DNA of 64,000 bases from Exiguobacterium sp. TNDT2 (GTDB taxonomy: Bacteria > Bacillota > Bacilli > Exiguobacteriales > Exiguobacteriaceae), in NCBI RefSeq assembly GCF_003331145.1, contig NZ_QLVE01000009.1, forward strand, positions 62,001 to 126,000, in the 5' to 3' direction. The notes beneath the pieces are model-generated. The model had not been told where the DNA came from, searched no databases, and was given only the letters and a program-made list of their open reading frames with translations. A program made the position numbers and the translations under genes. This document shows positions 33,342-41,352 of the stretch, in pieces (within the stretch, counting starts at the first letter, position 1; every line of letters begins with the position of its first letter).

Positions 33342-33881
33342 ATGGCGTTACGTCATGCACTACTAGGGTTATTGACCCATCAACCCGCTACCGGCTATGC
33401 CTTGAACGCGACGTTCAAAGCACAAATGATTCATTTTTGGCACGCCCATCATACACAGATTTATCGCGAACTGTTAAAGATGGAAGACGAGGCGCTCGTC
33501 TCCTCTGAGCACGTCGCTCAACATGATCTACCGGATAAAAAGATTTATTCAATCACCGAGGCGGGACGTCAAGAGCTGATCGACTGGCTCCGGCAACCGA
33601 CCTCGTATCAACCGAAGATGAAAGATGAGAACTTGCTCCGGGTCAGCCTGTTGCAATTGCTCCCACTCGATGAGGCGATCCGTTACGTCGAGGAGACGAA
33701 AGCGCACCATGAACAAGTCGCTCATCAGATTCGGGCGTTTCAAACGGCCCATCAGTCCGAGGCTGACACGCTCGGTTATTTATTGACGAGCGAGTACGCG
33801 ATCCGGATGATGGAAAATTACGCCGGTTGGGCCGATTGGGCCATCGAACAGATGAGACAGCGAGATAAACATGCGACCTGA
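33342..33881 (+). CDS. PadR family transcriptional regulator
   Basis: 179 residues: an N-terminal PadR winged helix (MALRHALLGLLTHQPATGYA) and a C-terminal helical dimerisation domain (PadR C-terminal type, with ENYAGWADWA near the end). Such proteins repress efflux or phenolic-acid genes and dissociate on ligand binding. ATG 33342 is preferred since AGGTGA lies five bases upstream and the product then starts as in the family; GTG 33333 and ATG 33336 are alternatives. No target gene is obvious next to it; neighbours are convergent or divergent. Confidence 0.87.
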   Translation: MALRHALLGLLTHQPATGYALNATFKAQMIHFWHAHHTQIYRELLKMEDEALVSSEHVAQHDLPDKKIYSITEAGRQELIDWLRQPTSYQPKMKDENLLRVSLLQLLPLDEAIRYVEETKAHHEQVAHQIRAFQTAHQSEADTLGYLLTSEYAIRMMENYAGWADWAIEQMRQRDKHAT

Positions 33882-33900
33882 CGCTCAGGTCGCATGTTTT
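33867..33900. terminator. Bidirectional terminator overlapping both stop codons
   Basis: A perfect 15-bp stem (33867-33881 with 33885-33899) with a three-base loop between the PadR gene and the facing aldo/keto reductase gene. The stem includes both stop codons. Confidence 0.85.
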
Positions 33901-34715
33901 GTGTACGGATGAATCGGCAGCCGGACTAATAAGTCATCAAGTTGATGTGGGTCGACCTCGTATTGATTGGCTTCCATCAAGTCATTCAATTGATTGACCG
34001 AGGAGGCACCCGGCAACACGACGGCACACGTTCGTTTCGAAGCGGCGAGAGCATACGCTTGAATCGGCTTTGGAATCGTTGGCAACAGCTGACGCAAATC
34101 TGATATATCCCACGCTTCGAAACCTTTGTCCGACAAGCGCTCGGACCATTCAGCGGTCAACAGCCCTTTGGCGAGCGGACCACGTCCGACAATCGGGATG
34201 TCGAGGTCGAGCGATTCAATCCGACGGTCAAGCAACGAGTACGGTGTCATCAAGACGTCGAGCTCCCCGTGCTCGAGCCAATAGCGGATGACGTTCGGAC
34301 GAATCGAGGAGAGGCCGATTTGTCGGATGACCCCGGCTTGTTTTTGCCGACGCATGAAATCGATTGTCGCGTCCAGGTCGTCTTCCATCGTACCACCATG
34401 AACGTAATATAAGTCCAAATAATCCGTCTGTAAGCGTTCGAGTGAATCGTGTAGTGCCTGTTCTAAATAGGAGGGGGCGGGATTCCAGCGCATTCCGTCT
34501 CCTGTCCATTCATTCCCGCCTTTGCTCGTCAAAAACAAGTCGTTCCGGCGTCCGGCGAACGTCGAACCGACAAGACGTTCCACTTCAAAGTGGTCGTAGA
34601 CATCAGCCGTATCAAAGTGGCGGATGCCGGCTTCATAAGCGGCTTCTAAAATCCTCCGTCCTTCTGCTTCCCCGTGTTTTAAAATCGACATCGTTCCTAA
34701 CCCTAACTCTGCCAT
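33885..34715 (-). CDS. Aldo/keto reductase
   Basis: 276 residues with the AKR barrel and catalytic tetrad D35, Y40, K65 and the His in YYVHGG. It should reduce aldehydes or ketones with NADPH; it resembles the AKR proteins of plant-pathogen-type and YqkF-like families. In B. subtilis the AKR gene yqkF is next to yqkG (nudF), matching the arrangement here, where nudF is divergent. ATG 34715 has AAGGAGGAATT upstream; the longer open frame is not used. Confidence 0.88.
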   Translation of the reverse strand: MAELGLGTMSILKHGEAEGRRILEAAYEAGIRHFDTADVYDHFEVERLVGSTFAGRRNDLFLTSKGGNEWTGDGMRWNPAPSYLEQALHDSLERLQTDYLDLYYVHGGTMEDDLDATIDFMRRQKQAGVIRQIGLSSIRPNVIRYWLEHGELDVLMTPYSLLDRRIESLDLDIPIVGRGPLAKGLLTAEWSERLSDKGFEAWDISDLRQLLPTIPKPIQAYALAASKRTCAVVLPGASSVNQLNDLMEANQYEVDPHQLDDLLVRLPIHPYTKHAT

Positions 34716-34728
34716 TGATAATTCCTCC

Positions 34729-34757
34729 TTGTTCCGTCTGTCAATATGAATCATAAT
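34729..34757 (+). promoter_or_regulatory. nudF promoter
   Basis: TTGTTC, 17 bases, CATAAT, ending 33 bases before the start codon. One mismatch from the -10 consensus. Confidence 0.6.
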
Positions 34758-34790
34758 CACAGTATATAGGAAAAGTGAGGAGTACATACA

Positions 34791-35321
34791 ATGGAAGAGA
34801 AAACGATTGAACGGGAAGTCATATACGAAGGAAAGATTTTTAACGTGGAGAAGCACGTCGTGTCACTCCCGAACGGAGGGACGTCGGTCCGCGAACTCGT
34901 CTATCACAACGGGGCCGTCGCCGTGCTCGTCGTCGATGAAGACGATCGCATCGTCCTCGTCGAACAGTACCGGAAAGCATTCGAATCGATGTCACTCGAG
35001 ATTCCGGCCGGAAAACTAGAAGTCGGTGAGGAGCCGCTCGCGAGCGCGAAACGCGAACTCGAAGAAGAGACGGGCTATACGGCCGAGACGCTCGAAAAAA
35101 TCTTCTCGTTTTACGGTGCGCCAGGCTTTTGTAGCGAACGGGTCGACGTCTACGTCGCGCACGGCTTGACTTCGGGCGCGATGAACCTCGATGAAGATGA
35201 ATTTTTACAAGTCCAACGCTTTACGTTCGATGAGGCGGTCGCGTTACTCGCGAGCGGACGCATCACCGACGCGAAGACGATCATGGCGATTCAATGGTGG
35301 CAATTGTCTAAATTGAAATGA
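34791..35321 (+). CDS. nudF: ADP-ribose pyrophosphatase (Nudix hydrolase)
   Basis: 176 residues. The Nudix box spans residues 74-96 (Gly74, E80, R88-E89, E92-E93, G95) exactly in the GX5EX7REUXEEXGU spacing. It hydrolyses ADP-ribose to AMP and ribose-5-phosphate. It matches B. subtilis YqkG (NudF), which lies near fur, as in this window. ATG 34791 follows GTGAGGAG. A nested inverted repeat after the stop probably ends its transcript, and an IS element begins right beyond it. Confidence 0.92.
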   Translation: MEEKTIEREVIYEGKIFNVEKHVVSLPNGGTSVRELVYHNGAVAVLVVDEDDRIVLVEQYRKAFESMSLEIPAGKLEVGEEPLASAKRELEEETGYTAETLEKIFSFYGAPGFCSERVDVYVAHGLTSGAMNLDEDEFLQVQRFTFDEAVALLASGRITDAKTIMAIQWWQLSKLK

Positions 35322-35366
35322 TTCTAAACTAGAGTGACATATGTTACACTTACATAGGAATCATTT
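35316..35366 (+). repeat. Nested inverted repeat after nudF, probable terminator and IS target
   Basis: AAATGATTC (35316-35324, overlapping the nudF stop) is inverted as GAATCATTT (35358-35366). Inside, AGTG/CACT (near 35332 and 35346) and a GTGACATATGTTAC near-palindrome are nested. The right arm is followed by TTAAC, the inferred left insertion site of the IS. Confidence 0.55.
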
Positions 35367-35508
35367 TAACTAAATTAGGCGAGAATTCTCCCTCCTCTAA
35401 TCTTCTCGGGGCGAAGCCCAGCGTAGGTGGGAGATGAATCGCCCGTCTTGGCAGGATTACAATTGTTTGATACAATCAGTGTGACCAATCAAAAGGACTG
35501 ATAGATCA

Positions 35509-35907
35509 ATGAAAATGGATACAAATAAACATTCAGTCTTTCTTCTGAATTACCACCTCGTCTTGGTAGTCAAATATAGACGCAAGGTGATTGACGACGC
35601 CGTCTCGGAGTTCGCGAGACAGACGTTCGAACGGATCGGCGCGTCATACCATATCACACTGACCGAATGGAATCATGACGGTGATCATATCCATGTGTTG
35701 TTCAAGGCCCACCCGAACACAGAGATGTCGAAGTTCCTGAACGCCTACAAGAGCGCGAGCAGCCGACTGATCAAACGAGACTTCCCGCATGTCAAGAGAC
35801 AACTGTGGAAAGAGATGTTCTGGTCTCGGAGCTACTGCCTCGTGACGACCGGCGGTGCGACGACCGACGTCATCAGGCAATACATCGAAAAACAAGGAAG
35901 GGAGTGA
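35509..35907 (+). CDS. tnpA: IS200/IS605 transposase TnpA (Y1 HUH)
   Basis: 132 residues. The HUH metal motif is HIH at 60-62 (DGDHIHVLF) and the catalytic tyrosine is Y125 (VIRQYIEKQG). It moves the element as single-stranded DNA by cutting next to the end hairpins. Full length and all key residues are present. It begins MKMDTNKHSVFLLNYH, typical of the group. It ends five bases before tnpB. Confidence 0.95.
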   Translation: MKMDTNKHSVFLLNYHLVLVVKYRRKVIDDAVSEFARQTFERIGASYHITLTEWNHDGDHIHVLFKAHPNTEMSKFLNAYKSASSRLIKRDFPHVKRQLWKEMFWSRSYCLVTTGGATTDVIRQYIEKQGRE

Positions 35908-35912
35908 GCACT

Positions 35913-37004
35913 TTGCTGAAGGCGTACAAGTTTCGACTATATCCGACAAAACCACAACAAGAATATTTCATGAAAACATTCGGTTGTGTCCGTTTCGTCT
36001 ACAACAAGATGCTCGAAGAGCGTATCCGGTTGTATGAGGAGTCGAAGCTGGACCCCGACGCGAAGCAGAAGCTCCCGACCCCGGCGAAGTATAAGCCCGA
36101 GTTCCCTTTCTTGAAAGAGGTCGACAGCCTGTCCCTTGCCAACGCCCAGATGGACCTGAACGAGGCATACGCCAACTTCTTCCGCGACAAGTCCGTCGGT
36201 TTCCCGAAGTTCAAATCGAGGCACAGCGACCGCGCCTCCTACACGACCAACAATCAGAACGGGAGCGTCCGGATCGAGGACGGGAAGGTGAGACTTCCTA
36301 AGATCGGCTTCGTGAAGTTCAAACAACATCGTTCTTTCGAGGGTGTCATCAAGTCCGCGACGATCTCGATGACGAGGACGGGCAAGTTCTTCGTCTCCAT
36401 CCTTGTCAATCAAGACGAGGAAAAGTGGATTCCTGCTCAAAACAAGGTAGGGATCGACCTCGGGTTGGAACATTTCGCCATCATGACAAATGACGAGATG
36501 GTGTCTGAGAAGATCGACAACCCTCGCTTCCTTCGCAAATCGGAAGAGAAGGTCAAGAAGGCACAGCGAGCCTTGTCTCGTAAGAAAATCGGAAGCAAGA
36601 ACAGAGAAAAAGCCAAGCTGATTCTCGCCAAGAAACATGAAAAGATCGCGAACCAGCGCAAGGACTTTCTTCATAAGCTGTCAAAACGGATCGTTGACGA
36701 GAACCAAGTCATCGTCGTGGAGACGCTGAAATCGAAGAACATGATGAAGAACCACAAGGTGGCGAAATCTATTGGAGACGTTAGTTGGTATGAGTTCGTC
36801 CGACAGTTGGAATACAAGTGTAAGTTCTACGGACGGACGCTCATCAAGGCAGACCAGTGGTACGCATCGACGCAAATCTGTTCCTCTTGCGGCGAGAAAG
36901 GCGAGAAGAAGACGATGGATGTCCGTGAATGGACGTGCACTTGCGGCGCTCATCATGATCGAGATATCAACGCGAGCATCAACCTGTTGATGTTGGCCGA
37001 CTAA
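35913..37004 (+). CDS. tnpB: TnpB, RNA-guided endonuclease of IS200/IS605
   Basis: 363 residues. RuvC residues are D182 (VGIDLGLEH), E270 (VIVVETLKSK) and D351 (HHDRDINAS), with the zinc ribbon C323/C326 and C342/C344 (CSSC, CTC). The N-terminal MLKAYKFRLYP helix-turn-helix part is complete. Such TnpB proteins use an omegaRNA from the element's right end to cut the empty donor site and so retain the element. TTG 35913 is chosen because of the GGGAG upstream; the open frame extends further back inside tnpA. All catalytic residues are intact. Confidence 0.93.
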   Translation: MLKAYKFRLYPTKPQQEYFMKTFGCVRFVYNKMLEERIRLYEESKLDPDAKQKLPTPAKYKPEFPFLKEVDSLSLANAQMDLNEAYANFFRDKSVGFPKFKSRHSDRASYTTNNQNGSVRIEDGKVRLPKIGFVKFKQHRSFEGVIKSATISMTRTGKFFVSILVNQDEEKWIPAQNKVGIDLGLEHFAIMTNDEMVSEKIDNPRFLRKSEEKVKKAQRALSRKKIGSKNREKAKLILAKKHEKIANQRKDFLHKLSKRIVDENQVIVVETLKSKNMMKNHKVAKSIGDVSWYEFVRQLEYKCKFYGRTLIKADQWYASTQICSSCGEKGEKKTMDVREWTCTCGAHHDRDINASINLLMLAD

Positions 37005-37126
37005 AAAACCTTCAGGGCAGGGACTTGCCCGATGAGCTTGGTAAACAATCGTGGCTAGTAAAAGTACGGTCTTCCCAAGAAGCTCCCACTTCAATTTGCG
37101 AAGCAAATAAGTGGTGAGTAGTTCAC
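36950..37126 (+). ncRNA. Candidate omegaRNA region at the right end of the IS element
   Basis: In IS200/IS605 elements the TnpB guide RNA is transcribed from the 3' part of tnpB through the right end, with the guide taken from the flank. The 122 bases after tnpB are non-coding, contain short inverted segments (CAGGGCAGGGACTTGCCC) and the end hairpin at 37083-37118. Exact limits are not visible; position and precedent are the evidence. Confidence 0.45.
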
Positions 37127-37127
37127 T

Positions 37128-37156
37128 TTGAAAAACCGGACAAACTTCGGTATGCT
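37128..37156 (+). promoter_or_regulatory. fur promoter abutting the IS right end
   Basis: TTGAAA (37128-37133), exactly 17 bases, TATGCT (37151-37156), with start of transcription about 28 bases before ATG 37191. The -35 begins about two bases beyond the inferred IS end. Confidence 0.65.
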
Positions 37157-37190
37157 TTGAATAGTGAATTATGCAAAGAGGGGGCGCCTT

Positions 37191-37670
37191 ATGGAAACGC
37201 GAATTGAACGGATCAAACAGCAATTGAGCGCCAAAGGATATAAATTGACACCGCAACGAGAATCGACGGTCCGCATCTTACTTGAGAATGAAACGGATCA
37301 TTTGAGTGCGGAGAACGTGTTCATGCTCGTCAAAAGCATCGCTCCGGAAATCGGGCTCGCGACGGTTTATCGGACGCTCGAGCTGTTGACCGAGCTCGGT
37401 GTCGTCGACAAAGTCAACTTCGGTGACGGCGTTGCCCGCTTCGACCTCAGACCAGAAGGCGCGAACCATTCGCACCATCACCTCGTCTGTGTCGAGTGCG
37501 GTTCGGTCGAGGAAATCATGGAAGACTTACTCGTCGACGTTGAGAAAAAAGTCGAAAGCAAATACGAATTTTTAATCAAAGACCATCGTTTGACGTTTCA
37601 CGGCATTTGTAAAGTGTGCCAAGCCAAAGGCGTCACGCTCGAGGGTCATAAAGCAGTCATCAACGGATAA
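37191..37670 (+). CDS. fur: Ferric uptake regulator Fur
   Basis: 159 residues, strongly like B. subtilis Fur: METRIERIKQQLSAKGYKLTPQR at the start (split), EIGLATVYRTLELLTELGVVDK in the recognition region (split), and FGDGVARFDL. Metal-binding His/Cys clusters are HSHHHLVC, CxxC in CVEC, and CKVC. It represses iron-uptake genes when Fe2+ is bound. GAGGGGG precedes ATG 37191. Next to nudF upstream and (with an insertion) xerD downstream, as in B. subtilis. Confidence 0.95.
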   Translation: METRIERIKQQLSAKGYKLTPQRESTVRILLENETDHLSAENVFMLVKSIAPEIGLATVYRTLELLTELGVVDKVNFGDGVARFDLRPEGANHSHHHLVCVECGSVEEIMEDLLVDVEKKVESKYEFLIKDHRLTFHGICKVCQAKGVTLEGHKAVING

Positions 37671-37673
37671 ACC

Positions 37674-37710
37674 AAGACGGGCAGCCTCTCAAAGGCTGCC
37701 TGTCTTTTGT
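37674..37710. terminator. Bidirectional terminator after fur
   Basis: AAGAC-GGCAGCC pairs with GGCTGCC-GTCTT around a 7-base loop with one mismatch, followed by T4. It lies between fur and the facing HAD pseudogene. Confidence 0.82.
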
Positions 37711-37716
37711 ATGTCG

Positions 37717-38552
37717 TCACCTCGTCAAGTAACGGGACAAGACGGTGGCGATGCCATCGTGATTGTTCGACAGCGTGATTTCGTTCGCAATAGCCTTGAT
37801 GTCTTCGACGGCGTTGTCCATCGCGACCCCGATGCCGGCATACTCGATGATGGAGCGGTCGTTATGGCCGTCCCCGAACGCGATGACGTGCTCGCGGTCA
37901 ATCCCAATCTCCCGGAACACGTGATCGAGTGCCCGGGCCTTGTCGATTCCGAGATCCGTGAACTCATAGTACATGGCTGCCGTGAACATGCCCGTCACGC
38001 AGTCCGTGAACGGTCCGGCGAGCAAGTCGGCATGGGCCTGTAGATAGTCCGGCTGTCCGGCGACGAGGATTTTATAGATCGGGAAGGTGATGGCGTCGGC
38101 GAGTCGCGGCTCTTCCCGCAATTGGAACCGTCCGCCGCGCGACTCATATTCGATGATATTGAACGGCTTACCATTTAACTCGAGCATGCCGCTGAAGACG
38201 TCATTGACGTACATATACGTCTCGTCATTGATCATCGGGATGACGTCGAATCCGGTCAAATGATCCAAGATGGCAATCGCGTCGTCCTGATCGATGGCCT
38301 GTTCGAACAGCGTCTCGTTCGTTCTGCATCGGTCACACATGCCCCGTTCGAGGACACGAGGAGACCGCCATACTCGTGGAGTCGGAGCTCGTCGGCGAAC
38401 GGTTCGATGCCCTGTTTCGGTCGGCCCGAGGCGAGGAAGACTTTGACACCCTCGTCCTGCAAATCGAGGAGCGTCTGTTTCGTTTGGGGTGAGATGAGTT
38501 TTTGATCGTTCAATAGCGTTCCGTCGAGGTCTAATAAGATGGCTTTGATCAT
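37717..38552 (-). pseudogene. Cof-type HAD hydrolase, frameshifted
   Basis: Two overlapping frames together make one Cof-like sugar-phosphatase. The first part starts MIKAILLDLDGTLLNDQKL (HAD motif I with DLDGT) and runs to SSNGACVTDAE; the second continues TNETLFEQAIDQDD to the C-terminus with motif IV VIAFGDGHNDRSI. The switch lies near 38322: GAT GCA GAA CGA reads in frame only if one A is restored (GAAACG). The total of 836 bases is one short of a multiple of three. A single-base deletion, or sequencing error, is the simplest cause. AAGGAG precedes ATG 38552. It is last in the ROK-MFS-VOC operon. Confidence 0.8.
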
Positions 38553-38564
38553 GGTGTCGTCTCC

Positions 38565-38945
38565 TTATATGGTCAATTCGAGTTTGTTTTGTTCCGGATC
38601 GAGGAAGAGGCTCTCGTAATAGCCGTCCCCGGTCGTCCGCGGACCATCGACGAGTGGGTAGCCGTCGGCCTCGAGTCGTCGCGTCAAGCTGTCGACCGCT
38701 ACTTTGCTGCCGAGTGCGAACGCGATATGTGCGTAGCCGACCGTTTCACGAGGTGTGCCTTGGATGTCCGGGCGGCGCATCAACTCGAGTCGGCACGTCG
38801 AATCAGGGAACGTCAGGAAATACGATTCGAACTGTTTCTGTTCGTTCGTATACTTGTCGTTCGCCGTTGCGCCGAGGTACGTCTCGTAGAAGCGGCGCAT
38901 TTGTTCAAGGTCGTTCACCCAGAGGGCGACGTGTTCAATCTTCAT
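38565..38945 (-). CDS. VOC (glyoxalase/bleomycin-resistance) family protein
   Basis: 126 residues of the vicinal-oxygen-chelate fold: MKIEHVALWVNDLEQMRRFY, a metal-ligand candidate His3-like start (KIEHVALW), GYAHIAFALG with a second His, and YYESLFLDPEQNKLEL with the final Glu. Function may be isomerase-like or resistance; the substrate is unknown. It overlaps the MFS gene by four bases on the minus strand, suggesting that the three proteins act together on a sugar or carbonyl compound. Confidence 0.87.
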   Translation of the reverse strand: MKIEHVALWVNDLEQMRRFYETYLGATANDKYTNEQKQFESYFLTFPDSTCRLELMRRPDIQGTPRETVGYAHIAFALGSKVAVDSLTRRLEADGYPLVDGPRTTGDGYYESLFLDPEQNKLELTI

Positions 38946-40123
38946 GTGGGTTCCTCCTTTGATTGTTGCTGCATGATGACATTCAAGCGTTCCGTGTTCA
39001 AGAGCATCCCGACCATGATCAAAACGGCCACGAGCGGGAATAGACCGAGCGATGTCTGGGACACGACGAGACCGAATAGCGGTGGCAGGAACGTGCTGCC
39101 TGTGTAGGCGAACGCCATCTGGAAGCCCATCAAGCGTTTGGCCCGTTCCGCACCGAACCGCTGCGGCGTCTCATGGAGCATGCTCGGGTAAATCGGAGCT
39201 AGCCCGAGACCGATACAAATTAAGCCAATCAACATGGTTTCAATCGTCGGAATGAGAAATACGAGGCTACCGATTAAGGCGAGGGTTTGCCCGAGTCGGA
39301 TCATCTGTCGATTCGTGAAGCGGAATGACAGGAACCCGCTCAAGAAACGCCCGAGCGTGATGCTGCCGTAATAGATCGATACCCACGTCGCGGCCGTCGT
39401 GACCGAAAACTGTTTCATCTGGACGAGGTAACTGCTGGCCCACAGTCCGATGAGCGCTTCAATGCCGCAATAAAGAAGGAACGTGGCTAGTGCATACGAG
39501 ACGCCTTTCGGCAGTTTTCGATCGAGCGCGGTCACGGCCGTCTCTTGTCGTTCGAGCGAGGAGGGTTCCGTTTTGACTTCGCGCTTCCAGAGCGGGAACG
39601 ACAGGAGCAAGATGAAGGCGAGCGCGAACTGAATCAACGCGACAATCAAATAGCCATCGCGCCAACCGTTCTCCGTCAAGACGCCGGCCATGACGAGCGG
39701 TCCGCCCGTCGCTCCGACGCCCCAAAAACAATGGAGCCAGTTCATATGGTGCGCCTTATAGTTTTCCGCGACGTAATGGTTGAGCGCGGCATCGACCGCG
39801 CCGGCGCCAAGTCCGAGCGGAATCGATAGGACAAACAGCCAAATCAAGGACGGGGCCGCGTAAAAACCGAGCAGGCACAGAGCCGTCACGAGCCCGGAGC
39901 CGAATGTGACTTGTTTCGTATCGAACCGTTCGAGCAATCGGCCACTGAGCAGGCTCGATAAAATCGTCCCCGCGGCGATGGTCATAAAAATCCATCCGGC
40001 CATCGAAATCGGGGCGTTGAACTCGACGTGCATCAACGGCCAACCGACACCGAGTAAGGCGTCGGGCAGACCGAGACTGATAAAAGCGATGTAAATCACG
40101 GCCAATAATAAAAATCCTGTCAT
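38942..40123 (-). CDS. MFS transporter (fucose permease-like)
   Basis: 393 residues with twelve membrane segments, opening MTGFLLLAVIYIAFISLGLP, with ALLGVGWP and the MFS loop RFLSGFLSFRF between halves. The short N-terminus and GxLLGVGWP-like signature are as in FucP/YbjJ-type sugar permeases often paired with ROK regulators. ATG 40123 has GAGGTG upstream; a TTG at 40138 is the less likely alternative. It lies 11 bases after the ROK gene and overlaps the VOC gene. Confidence 0.87.
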   Translation of the reverse strand: MTGFLLLAVIYIAFISLGLPDALLGVGWPLMHVEFNAPISMAGWIFMTIAAGTILSSLLSGRLLERFDTKQVTFGSGLVTALCLLGFYAAPSLIWLFVLSIPLGLGAGAVDAALNHYVAENYKAHHMNWLHCFWGVGATGGPLVMAGVLTENGWRDGYLIVALIQFALAFILLLSFPLWKREVKTEPSSLERQETAVTALDRKLPKGVSYALATFLLYCGIEALIGLWASSYLVQMKQFSVTTAATWVSIYYGSITLGRFLSGFLSFRFTNRQMIRLGQTLALIGSLVFLIPTIETMLIGLICIGLGLAPIYPSMLHETPQRFGAERAKRLMGFQMAFAYTGSTFLPPLFGLVVSQTSLGLFPLVAVLIMVGMLLNTERLNVIMQQQSKEEPT

Positions 40124-40134
40124 GGTACACCTCT

Positions 40135-41127
40135 TCAAATTGATTCAAGCATCAACCCGACGCAACGTCGAGCCAAGCCTGCAAAATAATCTTCCTCCCA
40201 GTTGCCAATCAATAAATCTGGCATGTGAGCCACCGGAATGTGACGCTGGCAAGCATACCTGATTGCCTCCAACTCAGGATCGACGAGATCGACATCCGAA
40301 AAAATGATGGCGTTCGGATTCAGCGTCGCGGTGAACGTCGCGACAAGCCGACCGAGCGCATCGAAAGCGGAATCCGAAAGCGGGGCCGCTCGCTCGCTCT
40401 CCATCCGATTATGAAACGTCGAGTCGTCGTAAAGGGGTAAAAACGAGATTTCCCCGCTGAATCCCGTCTTGCCGCGGATGAGCTGTCCGTTGATGAGAAT
40501 CCCGGCACCGGGTCCGTTCTTTCCTAAATAGATGTAGACGATAGATTGGTCACCGGCGAGTTCGTGCGTGTGTCCGTATCCATAGACGGCAGCGTTCATA
40601 TCGTTCTCGATGACGGCAGGGCGATTGGAACGCGACTCGACCCAACTTTTCAAGTCGAGGTGTGCGAACGTCGGATAGTCCGGGGCGAAGATGACCGTCC
40701 CATCTGCGACGGCCGCTGCGACACCGATGGAGATCGCGCTCATATCGGGGGTTCGGTCCAACTGTCGGTCGAGCACCGAGCCGAGCGCACCGAGGTGGTC
40801 CCCGTTTAGAATCTCCTGCGTCCCGTCTTCAATCGTCGTACCGATGCTATCGATGACACGATAGCGGACGACCGACTTCTCGACGTATAGCGTCAATCCG
40901 TGCGTGAACCGCTCATTATAGATGTAACGTTTGGCTGGGCGACCACCGCGTGAATCCTCAAAACCTTGTTCAAACACTTCACCGGCCTCCATCAACTGCT
41001 CCAACTGCTTCTTGACGGTCGGAAAACTGAGCCGGGTCGCTTCTGAGATGGCGGCGATGGTCGAATGACCGGATAAGACGAGTTGACGTCTGACGGCGAC
41101 CGTCAGATTAGTAATGGTCTGGTTCAT
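40135..41127 (-). CDS. ROK family transcriptional regulator
   Basis: 330 residues: an N-terminal winged helix (about 5-60, STIAAISEATRLSFPTVKKQ) and a ROK sugar-kinase-like domain (GAGILINGQLIRG, IENDMNAAVYGYG with the catalytic-type Asp). The ROK zinc motif CxCGxxGCxE is missing: the segment after GFSGEISFLPL runs DDSTFHNRMESERAAPL without cysteine. It is therefore probably a regulator that senses a sugar without phosphorylating it. It heads the ROK-MFS-VOC-HAD operon and likely controls its own promoter. Confidence 0.85.
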   Translation of the reverse strand: MNQTITNLTVAVRRQLVLSGHSTIAAISEATRLSFPTVKKQLEQLMEAGEVFEQGFEDSRGGRPAKRYIYNERFTHGLTLYVEKSVVRYRVIDSIGTTIEDGTQEILNGDHLGALGSVLDRQLDRTPDMSAISIGVAAAVADGTVIFAPDYPTFAHLDLKSWVESRSNRPAVIENDMNAAVYGYGHTHELAGDQSIVYIYLGKNGPGAGILINGQLIRGKTGFSGEISFLPLYDDSTFHNRMESERAAPLSDSAFDALGRLVATFTATLNPNAIIFSDVDLVDPELEAIRYACQRHIPVAHMPDLLIGNWEEDYFAGLARRCVGLMLESI

Positions 41128-41138
41128 GGACGACTCCT

Positions 41139-41184
41139 TTTAAACTTTTTAAATCATTTTAATAAGTCGACTTGAGTGTACCAA
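41139..41184 (-). promoter_or_regulatory. ROK operon promoter and TTTAAA-N3-TTTAAA operator candidate
   Basis: On the minus strand TTGGTA (41184-41179), 17 bases, TAAAAT (41161-41156). A perfect inverted repeat TTTAAA-AAG-TTTAAA occupies 41139-41153, directly at the expected transcription start and before the ribosome site: a good place for ROK autorepression. Confidence 0.6.
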
Positions 41185-41283
41185 ATCATGATGAGATTTG
41201 TAAGCCCTCAATCGAAATATATGCGTGAAAACCTCACCAATTCCTGTCACAAAAAAGCTTTAAAAAAAATGAGGTCAGACGTC

Positions 41284-41312
41284 TTCACAACGGTTTACAT
41301 AAGTGATATGAT
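41284..41312 (+). promoter_or_regulatory. xerD promoter candidate
   Basis: TTCACA, 17 bases, TATGAT, ending 40 bases before ATG 41353. The intervening DNA from 41185 shows no other gene. Confidence 0.55.
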
Positions 41313-41352
41313 GTAAGCGTATTCAGGTGTAGCGAGGAAGGAGGGGGATGTC

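Larger units (their letters stand above)
35371..37126 (+). mobile_element. IS200/IS605 family element with tnpA and tnpB
   Basis: Carries a Y1 (HUH) transposase and a TnpB on the same strand. It has no terminal inverted repeats but has structured ends: a left hairpin (35378-35443; GGCGA/TCGCC outside CTCCC/GGGAG) and a right hairpin (37083-37118; CTC-CCACTT/AAGTGG-GAG with a TTTGC/GCAAA tip). Ends are inferred from cleavage-like pentamers, TTAAC just outside the left and TTCAC at the right, so they are accurate to a few bases only. Both genes are intact, and the element may still be mobile. Confidence 0.8.

Noticed and set aside
37005-37126. Unusual CxC half of the TnpB zinc ribbon (CTCG) as sign of decay
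   Set aside because: WTCxCG variants occur in intact TnpB proteins and all catalytic residues are present.
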